Shown: positions 56,105-64,000 of the stretch, piece by piece
How positions within the stretch are numbered: position 1 is the first letter of the stretch
Layout of the letters: each line of letters opens with the position of its first letter
Assembly: GCA_963702685.1 (NCBI GenBank)
Contig: CAVPDQ010000008.1
Coordinates: 309,171 to 373,170, forward strand
Length of the DNA: 64,000 nucleotides
Reading direction: 5' to 3'
Source of the DNA: AP-15 sp963702685
GTDB taxonomy: Bacteria > Pseudomonadota > Alphaproteobacteria > ATCC43930 > CGMCC-115725
Program-made: the position numbers and the translations under genes
Notes under the pieces: generated by a model
The model's database searches: none
What the model saw: the letters and a program-made list of their open reading frames with translations, nothing else
What the model was told of the DNA's origin: nothing

Positions 56105-59100
56105 GCTTCAATGAGGCCGAGGCGCGAGCGCCTCGGATGGGATGGATTTCGAGAATCATTATCCGGCCGATGTTCATGCTTCAATGAGGCCGAGGCGCGA
56201 GCGCCTCGGATGGGCCCCCTCCGGTCTGCCGCAGCGCCGCATCCGTCGTGCTTCAATGAGGCCGAGGCGCGAGCGCCTCGGATGGAAGGGCGAGGTCTGT
56301 TTGTTCCGTTCACCGACGCCGCGCTTCAATGAGGCCGAGGCGCGAGCGCCTCGGATGGTCGCCCACGCTCCATCCCGATATGCCCAATTCGGCCGCTTCA
56401 ATGAGGCCGAGGCGCGAGCGCCTCGGATGGCACGCTGCCGGGGTTCATGCGTCCGGAACTGCCAGCGCTTCAATGAGGCCGAGGCGCGAGCGCCTCGGAT
56501 GGCGGTTCGACCCCGACGACAGCCCGCCCGGCGTCCTCAAGCTTCAATGAGGCCGAGGCGCGAGCGCCTCGGATGGGCCGACGCAGAGCGCGGCACGTCG
56601 ACCCTGGCACCGCTTCAATGAGGCCGAGGCGCGAGCGCCTCGGATGGCAGCGCCGGCAGCGCGGACGACTGCGCGATCGCTGATCGGCTTCAATGAGGCC
56701 GAGGCGCGAGCGCCTCGGATGGAGCTCGCAGCGCCTGTCCGCGACGGCGCGATTCGTCGGCTTCAATGAGGCCGAGGCGCGAGCGCCTCGGATGGCGTGC
56801 ATCGCGTCGGCGCCAGCCGTCGCGACCCTCCGCTTCAATGAGGCCGAGGCGCGAGCGCCTCGGATGGGCTGCGATGCTGCATCGCCAGAGCGGCAGCCCG
56901 AACATGCTTCAATGAGGCCGAGGCGCGAGCGCCTCGGATGGACCGCGGCGCGCTCGAATGCGCCGGATCGATGTCGTCGCGCTTCAATGAGGCCGAGGCG
57001 CGAGCGCCTCGGATGGGTCACCGCAGGTCGTGCATCCAGGCCGATGCTCGCAGCTGCTTCAATGAGGCCGAGGCGCGAGCGCCTCGGATGGCCTGACGCG
57101 CTGACCGTGCACGTCGCGATTGCCAGATCGCAGCTTCAATGAGGCCGAGGCGCGAGCGCCTCGGATGGCTGCGCGAGCGCGGCACGTCGGCGCCGTGTCT
57201 GCCACGCTTCAATGAGGCCGAGGCGCGAGCGCCTCGGATGGCGGTCGCGGCATGCGCATACCGCCGACTGCCGCACTGCTTCAATGAGGCCGAGGCGCGA
57301 GCGCCTCGGATGGCGTCGCCGGCGATCGCCGATCGCGCTGACTCGAGCTACGCTTCAATGAGGCCGAGGCGCGAGCGCCTCGGATGGCTGCCACGTCGTG
57401 CCGATCGCGCGCCTGCGATACGTCCGCTTCAATGAGGCCGAGGCGCGAGCGCCTCGGATGGCGTCGCGGCAGCGTGCGCCAGCGTCAGCGACATCGGCGC
57501 TTCAATGAGGCCGAGGCGCGAGCGCCTCGGATGGCGCGCTGCGCCGAGCGCCGATCCGCGCATGCGGCCGCGCTTCAATGAGGCCGAGGCGCGAGCGCCT
57601 CGGATGGCGGTCGCCGTGCGACGATCGGCACGTCGCATGCCGTCGCTTCAATGAGGCCGAGGCGCGAGCGCCTCGGATGGGCGGCTCGACGCGGCGCCGA
57701 TGCCGCGCGAGTCGGCGCTTCAATGAGGCCGAGGCGCGAGCGCCTCGGATGGCGCTGCGCGGCCGATGCGCGGTCACGAGCGCGTCACTGCGCTTCAATG
57801 AGGCCGAGGCGCGAGCGCCTCGGATGGCGGTCGCGTCGACGTCGCGCTGACGCGCGTCGACCGGCGCTTCAATGAGGCCGAGGCGCGAGCGCCTCGGATG
57901 GCGGCGATGCCCGCGATCGAGCGCATCGCCGACTGACCAGCTTCAATGAGGCCGAGGCGCGAGCGCCTCGGATGGATCGCCGATCGCCGTGCGGCTCGCC
58001 GGCGATCGAGACGCTTCAATGAGGCCGAGGCGCGAGCGCCTCGGATGGCCGGCGTCGCAGTACGCCGCAGCGTCGACGATCGCATGCGCTTCAATGAGGC
58101 CGAGGCGCGAGCGCCTCGGATGGCGACGCGACCGCGACGCGCGCTTGGCGACGCCGCGTCAGCTTCAATGAGGCCGAGGCGCGAGCGCCTCGGATGGCGC
58201 TGCGACGGCGATCAGCCGACGCCGGTACCGGAGGCAGCTTCAATGAGGCCGAGGCGCGAGCGCCTCGGATGGCGACGACACGCCGAGCTGATCGCGTCAT
58301 CGATTGAGCGCTTCAATGAGGCCGAGGCGCGAGCGCCTCGGATGGCGCTGGCAGTTATCGAGCATCCGCGCGACGCTATCGCCGCTTCAATGAGGCCGAG
58401 GCGCGAGCGCCTCGGATGGCGCGTGTCGGCGTCGAAGCTGCCGGCGCGGCGATCGCGATGCTTCAATGAGGCCGAGGCGCGAGCGCCTCGGATGGCCGGC
58501 GCGATCGGCATCGCACCGTCGCCAGCCATCGCGCTTCAATGAGGCCGAGGCGCGAGCGCCTCGGATGGCGACACGCGACCGTCGGCTGAGCCGCGATCCC
58601 GACGCAGCGCTTCAATGAGGCCGAGGCGCGAGCGCCTCGGATGGCGTGCGTCGAGCCGTCGTGCTCGACGAAGCGCACGCCCGCTTCAATGAGGCCGAGG
58701 CGCGAGCGCCTCGGATGGCCGGCGATGCCGTCGGCGTCGCGACGTCGCCGATGCTTCAATGAGGCCGAGGCGCGAGCGCCTCGGATGGCGGCCGATGGCA
58801 TCCCGAGCCGAGCTGACGCGATCGCGCTTCAATGAGGCCGAGGCGCGAGCGCCTCGGATGGCATCCGCTATCGCCGGCCGGTCGCCGGCATCTCGCCGCT
58901 TCAATGAGGCCGAGGCGCGAGCGCCTCGGATGGTGGCCGACTCGCGACTAGGGATTGAAAGCGTCACGGCGCTTCAATGAGGCCGAGGCGCGAGCGCCTC
59001 GGATGGGCTGGGCGACCCTGACGCGCCGGCGAGCCGCCAGCGCGCGCTTCAATGAGGCCGAGGCGCGAGCGCCTCGGATGGAATCGGGCGTCGTCGCAAG

Positions 59101-59295
59101 CTGGCCGCAATCGGCGCTTCAATGAGGCCGAGGCGCGAGCGCCTCGGATGGCAGGAAATGTCCGTATGTGCCGCGCCATCCGACAGGCTTCAATGAGGCC
59201 GAGGCGCGAGCGCCTCGGATGGCGCGGCGGTCTCGATCTCCTCGGCGACCCGACCTTTGGCTTCAATGAGGCCGAGGCGCGAGCGCCTCGGATGG
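56105..59295 (-). CRISPR. CRISPR array, main part (44 identical repeats, 43 spacers)
   Basis: 44 copies of a 36-bp repeat (starts GCTTCAATGAGGCC, ends GCGCCTCGGATGG on the plus strand), all identical, with spacers of 34-41 bp (mostly 36-39). The repeat holds a stem CCGAGGCG / CGCCTCGG around CGAG. On the minus strand it ends ATTGAAGC, like the 8-base crRNA 5' handle of many type I and III repeats, so transcription is expected from 59295 toward 54678, in agreement with the degenerate repeat at 54678. With the part left of the IS630 element the array has 47 repeats and 46 spacers. No cas gene is in the window, so subtype is undetermined. Confidence 0.97.
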
Positions 59296-59309
59296 TCCGC
59301 ATGCGCTAG

Positions 59310-60771
59310 CCCCAATACTGTTCATTTAAGGTATGGAGTACGGTATCCTCCCGCTGGGGGCGGGGGGAGCGGTGGATGGCACGAACGGTTGCGGCACTTC
59401 CGGAAGGCACGCGAATTACGGATTACATCAGTCTTGGTGTGATCGCGAAGACCTTCCCTCTGGCCCGGGTGCGGTCGGTCCTGGCAGCAACGGGGAAGGC
59501 AAGTGTGCGGCAGCGCGATCTGCCAGCGCACGTCGTGGTTTACTACGTGATCGCACTGGCGCTCTTCATGCAGGCCTCGTATCGCGAGGTGCTGCGCTGT
59601 CTGCTGGAAGGCATTCAGTGGCTGGTGGATCCGTCGGTAGCGCTCAAGGTTGCCGGCAAATCGGGCATTTCGCAGGCGCGCACCCGGCTCGGCTGGAAGC
59701 CGTTGAGCGACTTGCACGATGCGGTTGTGACGCCGATCGCGGTTCGGGCGACGAAGGGGGCCTGGTACCGTGATTGGCGGCTGGTCAGCCTGGACGGCAG
59801 CACGCTCGATGTTGCCGACGAGCAGGCCAATGAGCTTGCGTTCGGGCGGCCGGGAAGCAGTCGCGGCGACAGCGCCTACCCGCAGATCCGCTTTGTGGCG
59901 CTGGTCGAGAATGGCACCCATGTTTTGTTCGGCAGCCGGATGGCCGGCTACCGGACCGGCGAGATCACGCTCGCCAGGGCTGTGCTCGTCGGCCTGCAAA
60001 AGGGCATGCTGTGCTTGGCCGACCGGCAGTTCTTCGGGTTCGCGCTGTGGCAGGAAGCGCTCGGCACGGGCGCCGATCTGGTTTGGCGGATCAAGCGCAA
60101 CATGCGCCTCGCGGTCGACCGGCGATGGCCGGACGGCTCGTATGAAAGCCGCATCTATGCGAGCGAGCGGGACTGGCGGCACAAGATCAACGGCGTGCGC
60201 CTGCGGGTGGTCGACTACCGGCTGGAAGGCGTGGCCGACGCCGAGCCGATCTATCGCCTGGTCACCAGCATTCTCGATCCCGACCAAGCGCCGGCTCAGG
60301 AGTTGGCCGCCCTCTACCACGAGCGCTGGGAAATCGAGACAGCGCTCGACGAGCTCAAGACCCATCTGCGCGGCGCCAAAATCGTCTTGCGCAGCAAGAC
60401 CCCGGACCTCGTGAGACAGGAGTTCTACGGCCTCATGATGGCCCACTTCGCTATCCGCAGCCTGATCCACGAGGCCGCGCTGAAAGCCGACGAGGACCCC
60501 GACCAACTCTCCTTCCTGCATGCTGTGCGCGTGGTCCGCCGCAGGCTGCCCATCGCCATCGCTATTCCCCCCTCGGAAGAGGAAGACCTTCCATGACGCG
60601 GTTCTCGACGAAATCCTCCAAGAACGCGTCAGCTGCAGCCGCAACCGGCGAAACCGGCGCGGCGTCAAGCGTAAGATGAGCAACTTCCCGCTCCGCCGCC
60701 GCTCCGACCCGCCGCTTCCCGCAATCGACATCGCAATCGCGATTCTGATCGTTAAGTGAACAGTATTGGGG
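59310..60771. mobile_element. IS4-family insertion sequence at the array leader end
   Basis: 1462 bp bounded by inverted repeats CCCCAATACTGTTCATTTAA (59310-59329) and its partner at 60752-60771 with one mismatch, and flanked by a 4-bp CTAG duplication (59306-59309, 60772-60775). It lies 14 bp beyond the last perfect CRISPR repeat. It carries one intact transposase gene and a 175-bp tail (60597-60771) with no clear gene. Confidence 0.92.
59376..60596 (+). CDS. IS4-family transposase
   Basis: 406 residues from ATG 59376. IS4-type N-terminal domain (about 20-105: PLARVRSVLAATGKASVRQR, YREVLRCLLEGIQWL). DDE aspartates in RLVSLDGSTLDVADEQ (about 133-148) and CLADRQFFGFALW (about 213-225). The YREK motif YHERWEIETALDELK (about 312-326) gives tyrosine, arginine, catalytic glutamate and lysine. 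The frame is intact and all catalytic residues are present, so the element may still be mobile. Confidence 0.93.
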   Translation: MARTVAALPEGTRITDYISLGVIAKTFPLARVRSVLAATGKASVRQRDLPAHVVVYYVIALALFMQASYREVLRCLLEGIQWLVDPSVALKVAGKSGISQARTRLGWKPLSDLHDAVVTPIAVRATKGAWYRDWRLVSLDGSTLDVADEQANELAFGRPGSSRGDSAYPQIRFVALVENGTHVLFGSRMAGYRTGEITLARAVLVGLQKGMLCLADRQFFGFALWQEALGTGADLVWRIKRNMRLAVDRRWPDGSYESRIYASERDWRHKINGVRLRVVDYRLEGVADAEPIYRLVTSILDPDQAPAQELAALYHERWEIETALDELKTHLRGAKIVLRSKTPDLVRQEFYGLMMAHFAIRSLIHEAALKADEDPDQLSFLHAVRVVRRRLPIAIAIPPSEEEDLP

Positions 60772-60775
60772 CTAG

Positions 60776-60929
60776 CCCGCATTTCTCACAGCCGGGCGGT
60801 TTGCCGGTGTGAGGCGGATGCGGTTCGCGTTGAGCGAGTCTGCACGGCTTGGCGACACGGATAGGGCGTGGCGGCGGGCGGAGTTCGGCTGTCGCGGTCG
60901 GGTCATTATTTTGGTGCGCTTTTCCCGGT
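60776..60929. other. Short non-coding stretch between IS4 and the IS1380 fragment
   Basis: 154 bases without a recognisable gene. It should hold the outer end of the IS1380 element and, next to CTAG, whatever remains of the original CRISPR leader. I could not place the IS1380 terminal repeat with certainty; CCGGGCGGTTTG near 60795 faintly resembles TCGGGCGGCTGA read on the minus strand near 63990. Confidence 0.4.
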
Positions 60930-61431
60930 TCAGTTGCCGCTCGTCGTGAGCGCGGCGTGGGCGGCGCGGTACTCGGCCTGATAGGGGAAGGCCGAGGGCA
61001 TGGCGAGCTTGATGCGGCGCACGCTGGTGCGCACGAGGGCGCCGATTTTCAACAGCTTGAGCCGGATCGTGCCGCAGGTGGCCTTGGCGAACTGGGTGTG
61101 GGCGAGGCCGATGCGGCGCAAGGCGCAGAAGAGGACATAGGCCATCGAGGCGAAGAACAGCCGCAGCTGGTTGGCGCGCATCGTCTTGGCCGAGAGCCGT
61201 GGCCTGAACGGGGTGCGGTCGGCGTAGAGGTCGAGCTGGCATTCCTTGATGCGGTTTTCCATCTCGCCGCGGGCGCAGTAGACCTTCTCGTAGAGGTGGC
61301 GGGCCTCGTGCTCCTCGGGGCGACAGCGAGGTGACGACAAAGCGCGGATTGGCCTCGCCCTGGGTCCATTCCGCCTTGGCGACGACCCGGCGCTCGCGGC
61401 TCCAGCTGTCCCGCGTTCGCCAGATGAAGTC
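60930..61431 (-). pseudogene. IS1380-family transposase, C-terminal half (frameshifted)
   Basis: Reading leftward from 61431: DFIWRTRDSWSRERRVVAKA, then GEANPRFVVTSLSP, then after one extra C near 61320 the frame shifts to EEHEARHLYEKVYCARGEME NRIKECQ-type sequence with the catalytic glutamate (about 61260), ending at the TGA at 60930. It continues the N-terminal half at 63032-63928; the join at 61431/63032 restores RRFK-DFIW. Inactive because of both the IS110 insertion and the frameshift. Confidence 0.85.
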
Positions 61432-61436
61432 CCCCG

Positions 61437-61801
61437 CCTGCGCGGGGGCAGGCTTGTATGGGGCGTTGGTTGTCAAGCCCGATGACGCACGCTGCATTTT
61501 CTCCCAGTGTCGGGTCTCGGTGTTGGCCGCAGCTCGGTGCCGGACGATCCGAGGGGAGCTCGCCATCGGGCGCGGAACATCGCGCCACACCCTTGTATTC
61601 GGTAGGTCCGCATGGGACCTGGACCATGATGCAGTCATGCGCATCGGCGGCAAAGCTCCGAGACGGCAGGCCCATTCTCTAAGACGGCGTGCAAGCCATG
61701 CCTGCCTCGGGTCACCGCCGCCTCGGATCGTTATCGGCGCGGCTGTTCGCGCGACGCGACGCCGAAACCGTTTGTCAGCAATCTCCTTTCTGGCCGGTTG
61801 C
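61437..61801 (-). other. Long non-coding 3' region of the IS110 element (candidate bridge-RNA region)
   Basis: 365 bases with no supported gene downstream of the transposase. It includes a strong hairpin CCCCCGC/GCGGGGG (61431-61449). IS110-family elements make a structured bridge RNA from a non-coding end; in the IS1111 branch it lies 3' of the transposase. The short 5' and long 3' non-coding ends here fit that branch. RNA identity is inferred from layout only. Confidence 0.3.
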
Positions 61802-62965
61802 TCAGGCCGCTGCACGCAGGACGACGCCCTGCGGGACCTCGCCGGTCGTCACCAGTTGCCACAGCGCAATCAGCAGCTTGCGCGCCAACGCGACAATCAT
61901 GGTCTTGCGGGTGGCGCCGCGGGCATCGGCCGTGCGCGCCCGATACCATTGGGCCAGGGCGCTGTCCTTCTGGAACATCAAGAAGCGCCAGGCCAATTGG
62001 ATCATGCCACGGCGCACGCGAGCGTTGCCGGCGTTGGCCAGCCCCTTCTCGCGTCGCCGCGCGCCGCTCTCGTCCGGCGCGCCGGTCAGCCCGGCATAAC
62101 GCGCCACCGCTCGCCGGTCGCGCAGGTTACGTGACAAGATCTCATGCACCAGCAGGTCCGCGGTCTCGACACCAACGCCGACGACCCGCGCCAGCAGCCG
62201 GACCATCGCGTGGGCGCCTTGTTCAGGGTGCCGCTCGAGCCGTTCCAAGCGCGCCGCCTCGATCTCCCGGATCTGGCCGACAACAAAGCCCAGCCGCGCC
62301 ATATCGCGGCGCAACTCGGCCAGGGTGTTCGGCGGCGGTGGCGTACCCTCCGCTGTGAGCAATCCTGCGAGCCGCTCCGGCGCCCGGCGTAAGGTCGGCT
62401 TGAAGCCGCGAATGCCGAGACGAGCCAGGGTGCTTTTCATCCGGTTGACAATGCGGGTGCGCTCGCCGACCAAGCCCTCGCGCTCGCGGTTTGGCCGCTT
62501 GGCATCCTCCTCTTCGAGCGTGGGGATCGCGGCCATGCTGCAATGACCCGGTTCGCCGCGCAGCCAGCCGAGAAAGGCTCGCTTGAGCAACTCGGTATCG
62601 AGTCGGTCGGTCTTCGCCCGGCGATGCTCGCGCGACACGGCGACGCTCGTCGGGTGGATGACCTGGGCTTCGATGCCACGCGCCCGCAGCCATCGCGCCA
62701 GCCAGAAGCCGTCGCGACCGGCTTCGTAGGCCACCGCGATCCGGCTGACCGTGCGGCCGGCTTTGGTCGCCTCGTCGCGCCAGCGCTGCAGCAGCCGCAA
62801 CAGCTCCTCCTCCTCCGCGGCGAGCTTCTTCAGCGGTTGACGGCTGATGCCGGGCACAATGCCGGCGACCAGCCAGCTCGAATGGCTCATCTCAATGACC
62901 GCGATCAGTGTGCTATCCTGATCCAGAGCGGCGAGCGATCTGCTCAGGTCATTCGACTGTGGCAT
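61802..62965 (-). CDS. IS110-family transposase
   Basis: 387 residues from ATG 62965. N-terminal DEDD RuvC-like domain: TLIAVIEMSHSSWLVAGIVP (about 19-38, E at the place of the usual first D), AVAYEAGRDGFWLARWLRA (about 73-91) and KTDRLDTELLKRAFLGWLRG (about 116-135). C-terminal Transposase_20 domain with LLARVVGVGVETADLLVHEI and RYAGLTGAPDESGARRREKG (about 289-308), whose serine is the second-site nucleophile. The frame is intact. The first acidic residue being glutamate is also seen in related elements of this branch, as far as I recall. Confidence 0.9.
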   Translation of the reverse strand: MPQSNDLSRSLAALDQDSTLIAVIEMSHSSWLVAGIVPGISRQPLKKLAAEEEELLRLLQRWRDEATKAGRTVSRIAVAYEAGRDGFWLARWLRARGIEAQVIHPTSVAVSREHRRAKTDRLDTELLKRAFLGWLRGEPGHCSMAAIPTLEEEDAKRPNREREGLVGERTRIVNRMKSTLARLGIRGFKPTLRRAPERLAGLLTAEGTPPPPNTLAELRRDMARLGFVVGQIREIEAARLERLERHPEQGAHAMVRLLARVVGVGVETADLLVHEILSRNLRDRRAVARYAGLTGAPDESGARRREKGLANAGNARVRRGMIQLAWRFLMFQKDSALAQWYRARTADARGATRKTMIVALARKLLIALWQLVTTGEVPQGVVLRAAA

Positions 62966-63031
62966 GGGGCACTCCGTCGGTTGTCACCGCGACGATGGTG
63001 CCATTCCCTCGCCGCTCGCCCCATAGCATCT

Positions 63032-63928
63032 CTTGAAGCGGCGCGCCGGCTTGCCGGTCCGGCCGCTCAGCTCGGCCGCCTCGGCGAGTTCGGCCTCGAT
63101 CTGCGCAACCAGCCGGCGGTTCTTGGCCAGGCCAAACAGAAAATCCACGCCGTTATTCTCGCACCACGCCATCAGGTCATCGCGGGCAAAACCGGAATCG
63201 GCGCGCAACAGGATGCGCACCGCCGGCCAGCGCTGCCGGATCTGCGCGACGATGCGCGCCACCTCCGCGATCGCGCCGGCGCTGCCATCGATGTTGGCCG
63301 GGCGCAATTTGGCCGCCAGCAGATGCCGGCCGCAGAAGATGTAGAGCGGCAGATAGCAGTAATTGTCGTAATAGCCGTGGAAGAAGCGGCCTTCCTGATG
63401 CCCGTGCAGCGGGTCGTCGGTGGCGTCGAGGTCGAGGATGATCTGCGGCGGCGGCGCGACGTGCGCGTCGAGAAACAGATCGACAAACAGCCCCTCGATC
63501 TCTGCCGCGTCATAGCTGATCTTGTGATAGCGCGAGGGCTCCGCCCGGCTCAGCTCCAGCCGGTTGAGCGTCGATTTGCCGGCCAGCGGCGCACAATCCG
63601 AGCGCCGGGCTTCGAGCTTGCCGGCCAATATCGCCATCACCGGGTCATGGCGCAACTCGTCGTGGTCGATCAGATCCTCGTAACCCAGCGCAATCCCCAA
63701 TACCCGCTGCCCAACCAGGGTTGGCACCGTGTGCTCGATCAGCTCCGCCGCGCGGTGGTCCTTGAAGCAGCCGGCAAACCGCGCGATCAACCCGATCGCC
63801 CGGTCGGTGGCGCCAAGCAACATCGCGCCGGCGTCCGAGGTCATCTTGCCGCCGTCAAACCCGGCCACCACCGCGCGCCCGTCAACCGCTGTAAAACCAA
63901 ACGGATCCGCGCTACACTCTGTCTGCAT
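63032..63928 (-). pseudogene. IS1380-family transposase, N-terminal half
   Basis: Frame from ATG 63928: GFTAVDGRAVVAGFDGGKMT SDAGAMLLG-type opening of IS1380 transposases, GYEDLIDHDELRHDPVMAIL, first catalytic aspartate in ILDLDATDDPLHGHQEGRFF, second in ILLRADSGFARDDLMAWCEN, up to ARRFK at 63032. It then runs 16 codons into IS110 sequence and stops at 62984. The remaining half lies at 60930-61431. Upstream 63929-64000 should hold the element's outer end; no other gene is visible there. Confidence 0.88.
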
Positions 63929-64000
63929 CGGGCTTCCCCTGATCCTGAGACAAACCGCTCTCGCAACACGATTTTCTCAGATTCAGCCGCCCGATGCACC

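Larger units (their letters stand above)
61432..63031. mobile_element. IS110-family element inserted in IS1380
   Basis: About 1600 bp; the limits are set by where the IS1380 transposase reading breaks off (63031) and resumes (61432), with no target duplication, as expected for IS110-family elements. It contains one intact transposase (61802-62965, minus strand), about 66 bases of upstream and about 370 bases of downstream non-coding DNA. The two non-coding ends share TGGGGC...GGTTGTCA words (61459-61482 and 62964-62984). Confidence 0.8.

Noticed and set aside
56105..59295. Array transcribed left to right on the plus strand
   Set aside because: The degenerate terminal repeat lies at the left end and the repeat ends ATTGAAGC on the minus strand; both indicate a leader on the right.
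54680..59309. Many open frames through the array, giving repeated FNEAEARAPRM, MRPRRERLGW or GARASASLK peptides on both strands
   Set aside because: The repeat has few stop codons in any frame and spacers are GC-rich, but unit lengths vary from 70 to 77 bp, so no frame continues through the array. This is CRISPR DNA, not a repeat protein.
60772..61815. One 347-codon minus frame spanning the region
   Set aside because: It mixes the IS110 3' end, the IS1380 fragment in the wrong frame after 61320, and non-coding DNA; only 61320-61431 of it is meaningful in that frame.

Overview
The window is GC-rich, gene-dense chromosomal DNA that I read as alphaproteobacterial. The main reasons are the prs-rplY-pth-ychF gene order, many 4-base ATGA gene overlaps, GTG and TTG starts, PEP-CTERM proteins, and REP-like palindromes of the kind common in Alphaproteobacteria. 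I cannot name a genus. No tRNA or rRNA gene was seen. There are no cas genes in view.

Layout. 1-4847: a polysaccharide cluster (four glycosyltransferases, the first cut by the window edge, and a deacetylase), running by 4-base overlaps through a small membrane protein into a peptide ABC transporter (5320-11415: fused DppD/DppF ATPase, binding protein, two permeases). 11442-16269: an MBL-fold hydrolase, a FAD monooxygenase, an AtzG/AtzE-like amidase pair and a HugZ-like protein. 16403-21548: PEP carboxykinase, M3 oligopeptidase, amidohydrolase. 21568-25471: a possible catabolic locus (split TPP decarboxylase, VOC protein, divergent MFS exporter). 25656-26378: a PEP-CTERM protein. 26680-32134: housekeeping genes ychF, pth, rplY, prs and a class A penicillin-binding protein. 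32355-34577: an envelope or stress operon unusually rich in short tandem repeats. 34594-39723: hisI and a complete branched-chain amino-acid type ABC transporter (livG, livF, binding protein, livH, livM). 40081-45000: Rieske oxygenase, ECHDC3-like hydratase, CoA-binding protein, orphan HigA, gltD. 44646-47452: a Wza-like exporter and a lipoprotein between two broken remnants of sugar-biosynthesis genes. 47436-54506: quinone reductase, acyl-CoA ligase, CoxL-like molybdoenzyme, secreted protein and a three-domain RidA-like fusion.

54678-64000 is a mobile, defence-related end. A CRISPR array of 47 repeats (36 bp) with 46 spacers is broken by an IS630 element that landed inside one spacer. An IS4-family element sits 14 bp beyond the last perfect repeat, at what should be the leader end. 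Beyond it lies an IS1380 element that is itself split by an IS110-family element. The repeat sequence and the degenerate terminal repeat both say the array is read on the minus strand from about 59295 down to 54678, so the leader and any cas genes would lie to the right, where only insertion sequences are seen.

The most unusual signals are: the orphan array with its displaced leader; a block of about 27 middle spacers almost free of homopolymer runs; five short tandem duplications packed in 2 kb at 32.1-34.1 kb, one of which creates a 10-codon leader ORF overlapping the PBP start; the triple RidA fusion lacking the family's catalytic arginine; and a candidate bridge-RNA region in the IS110-family element.
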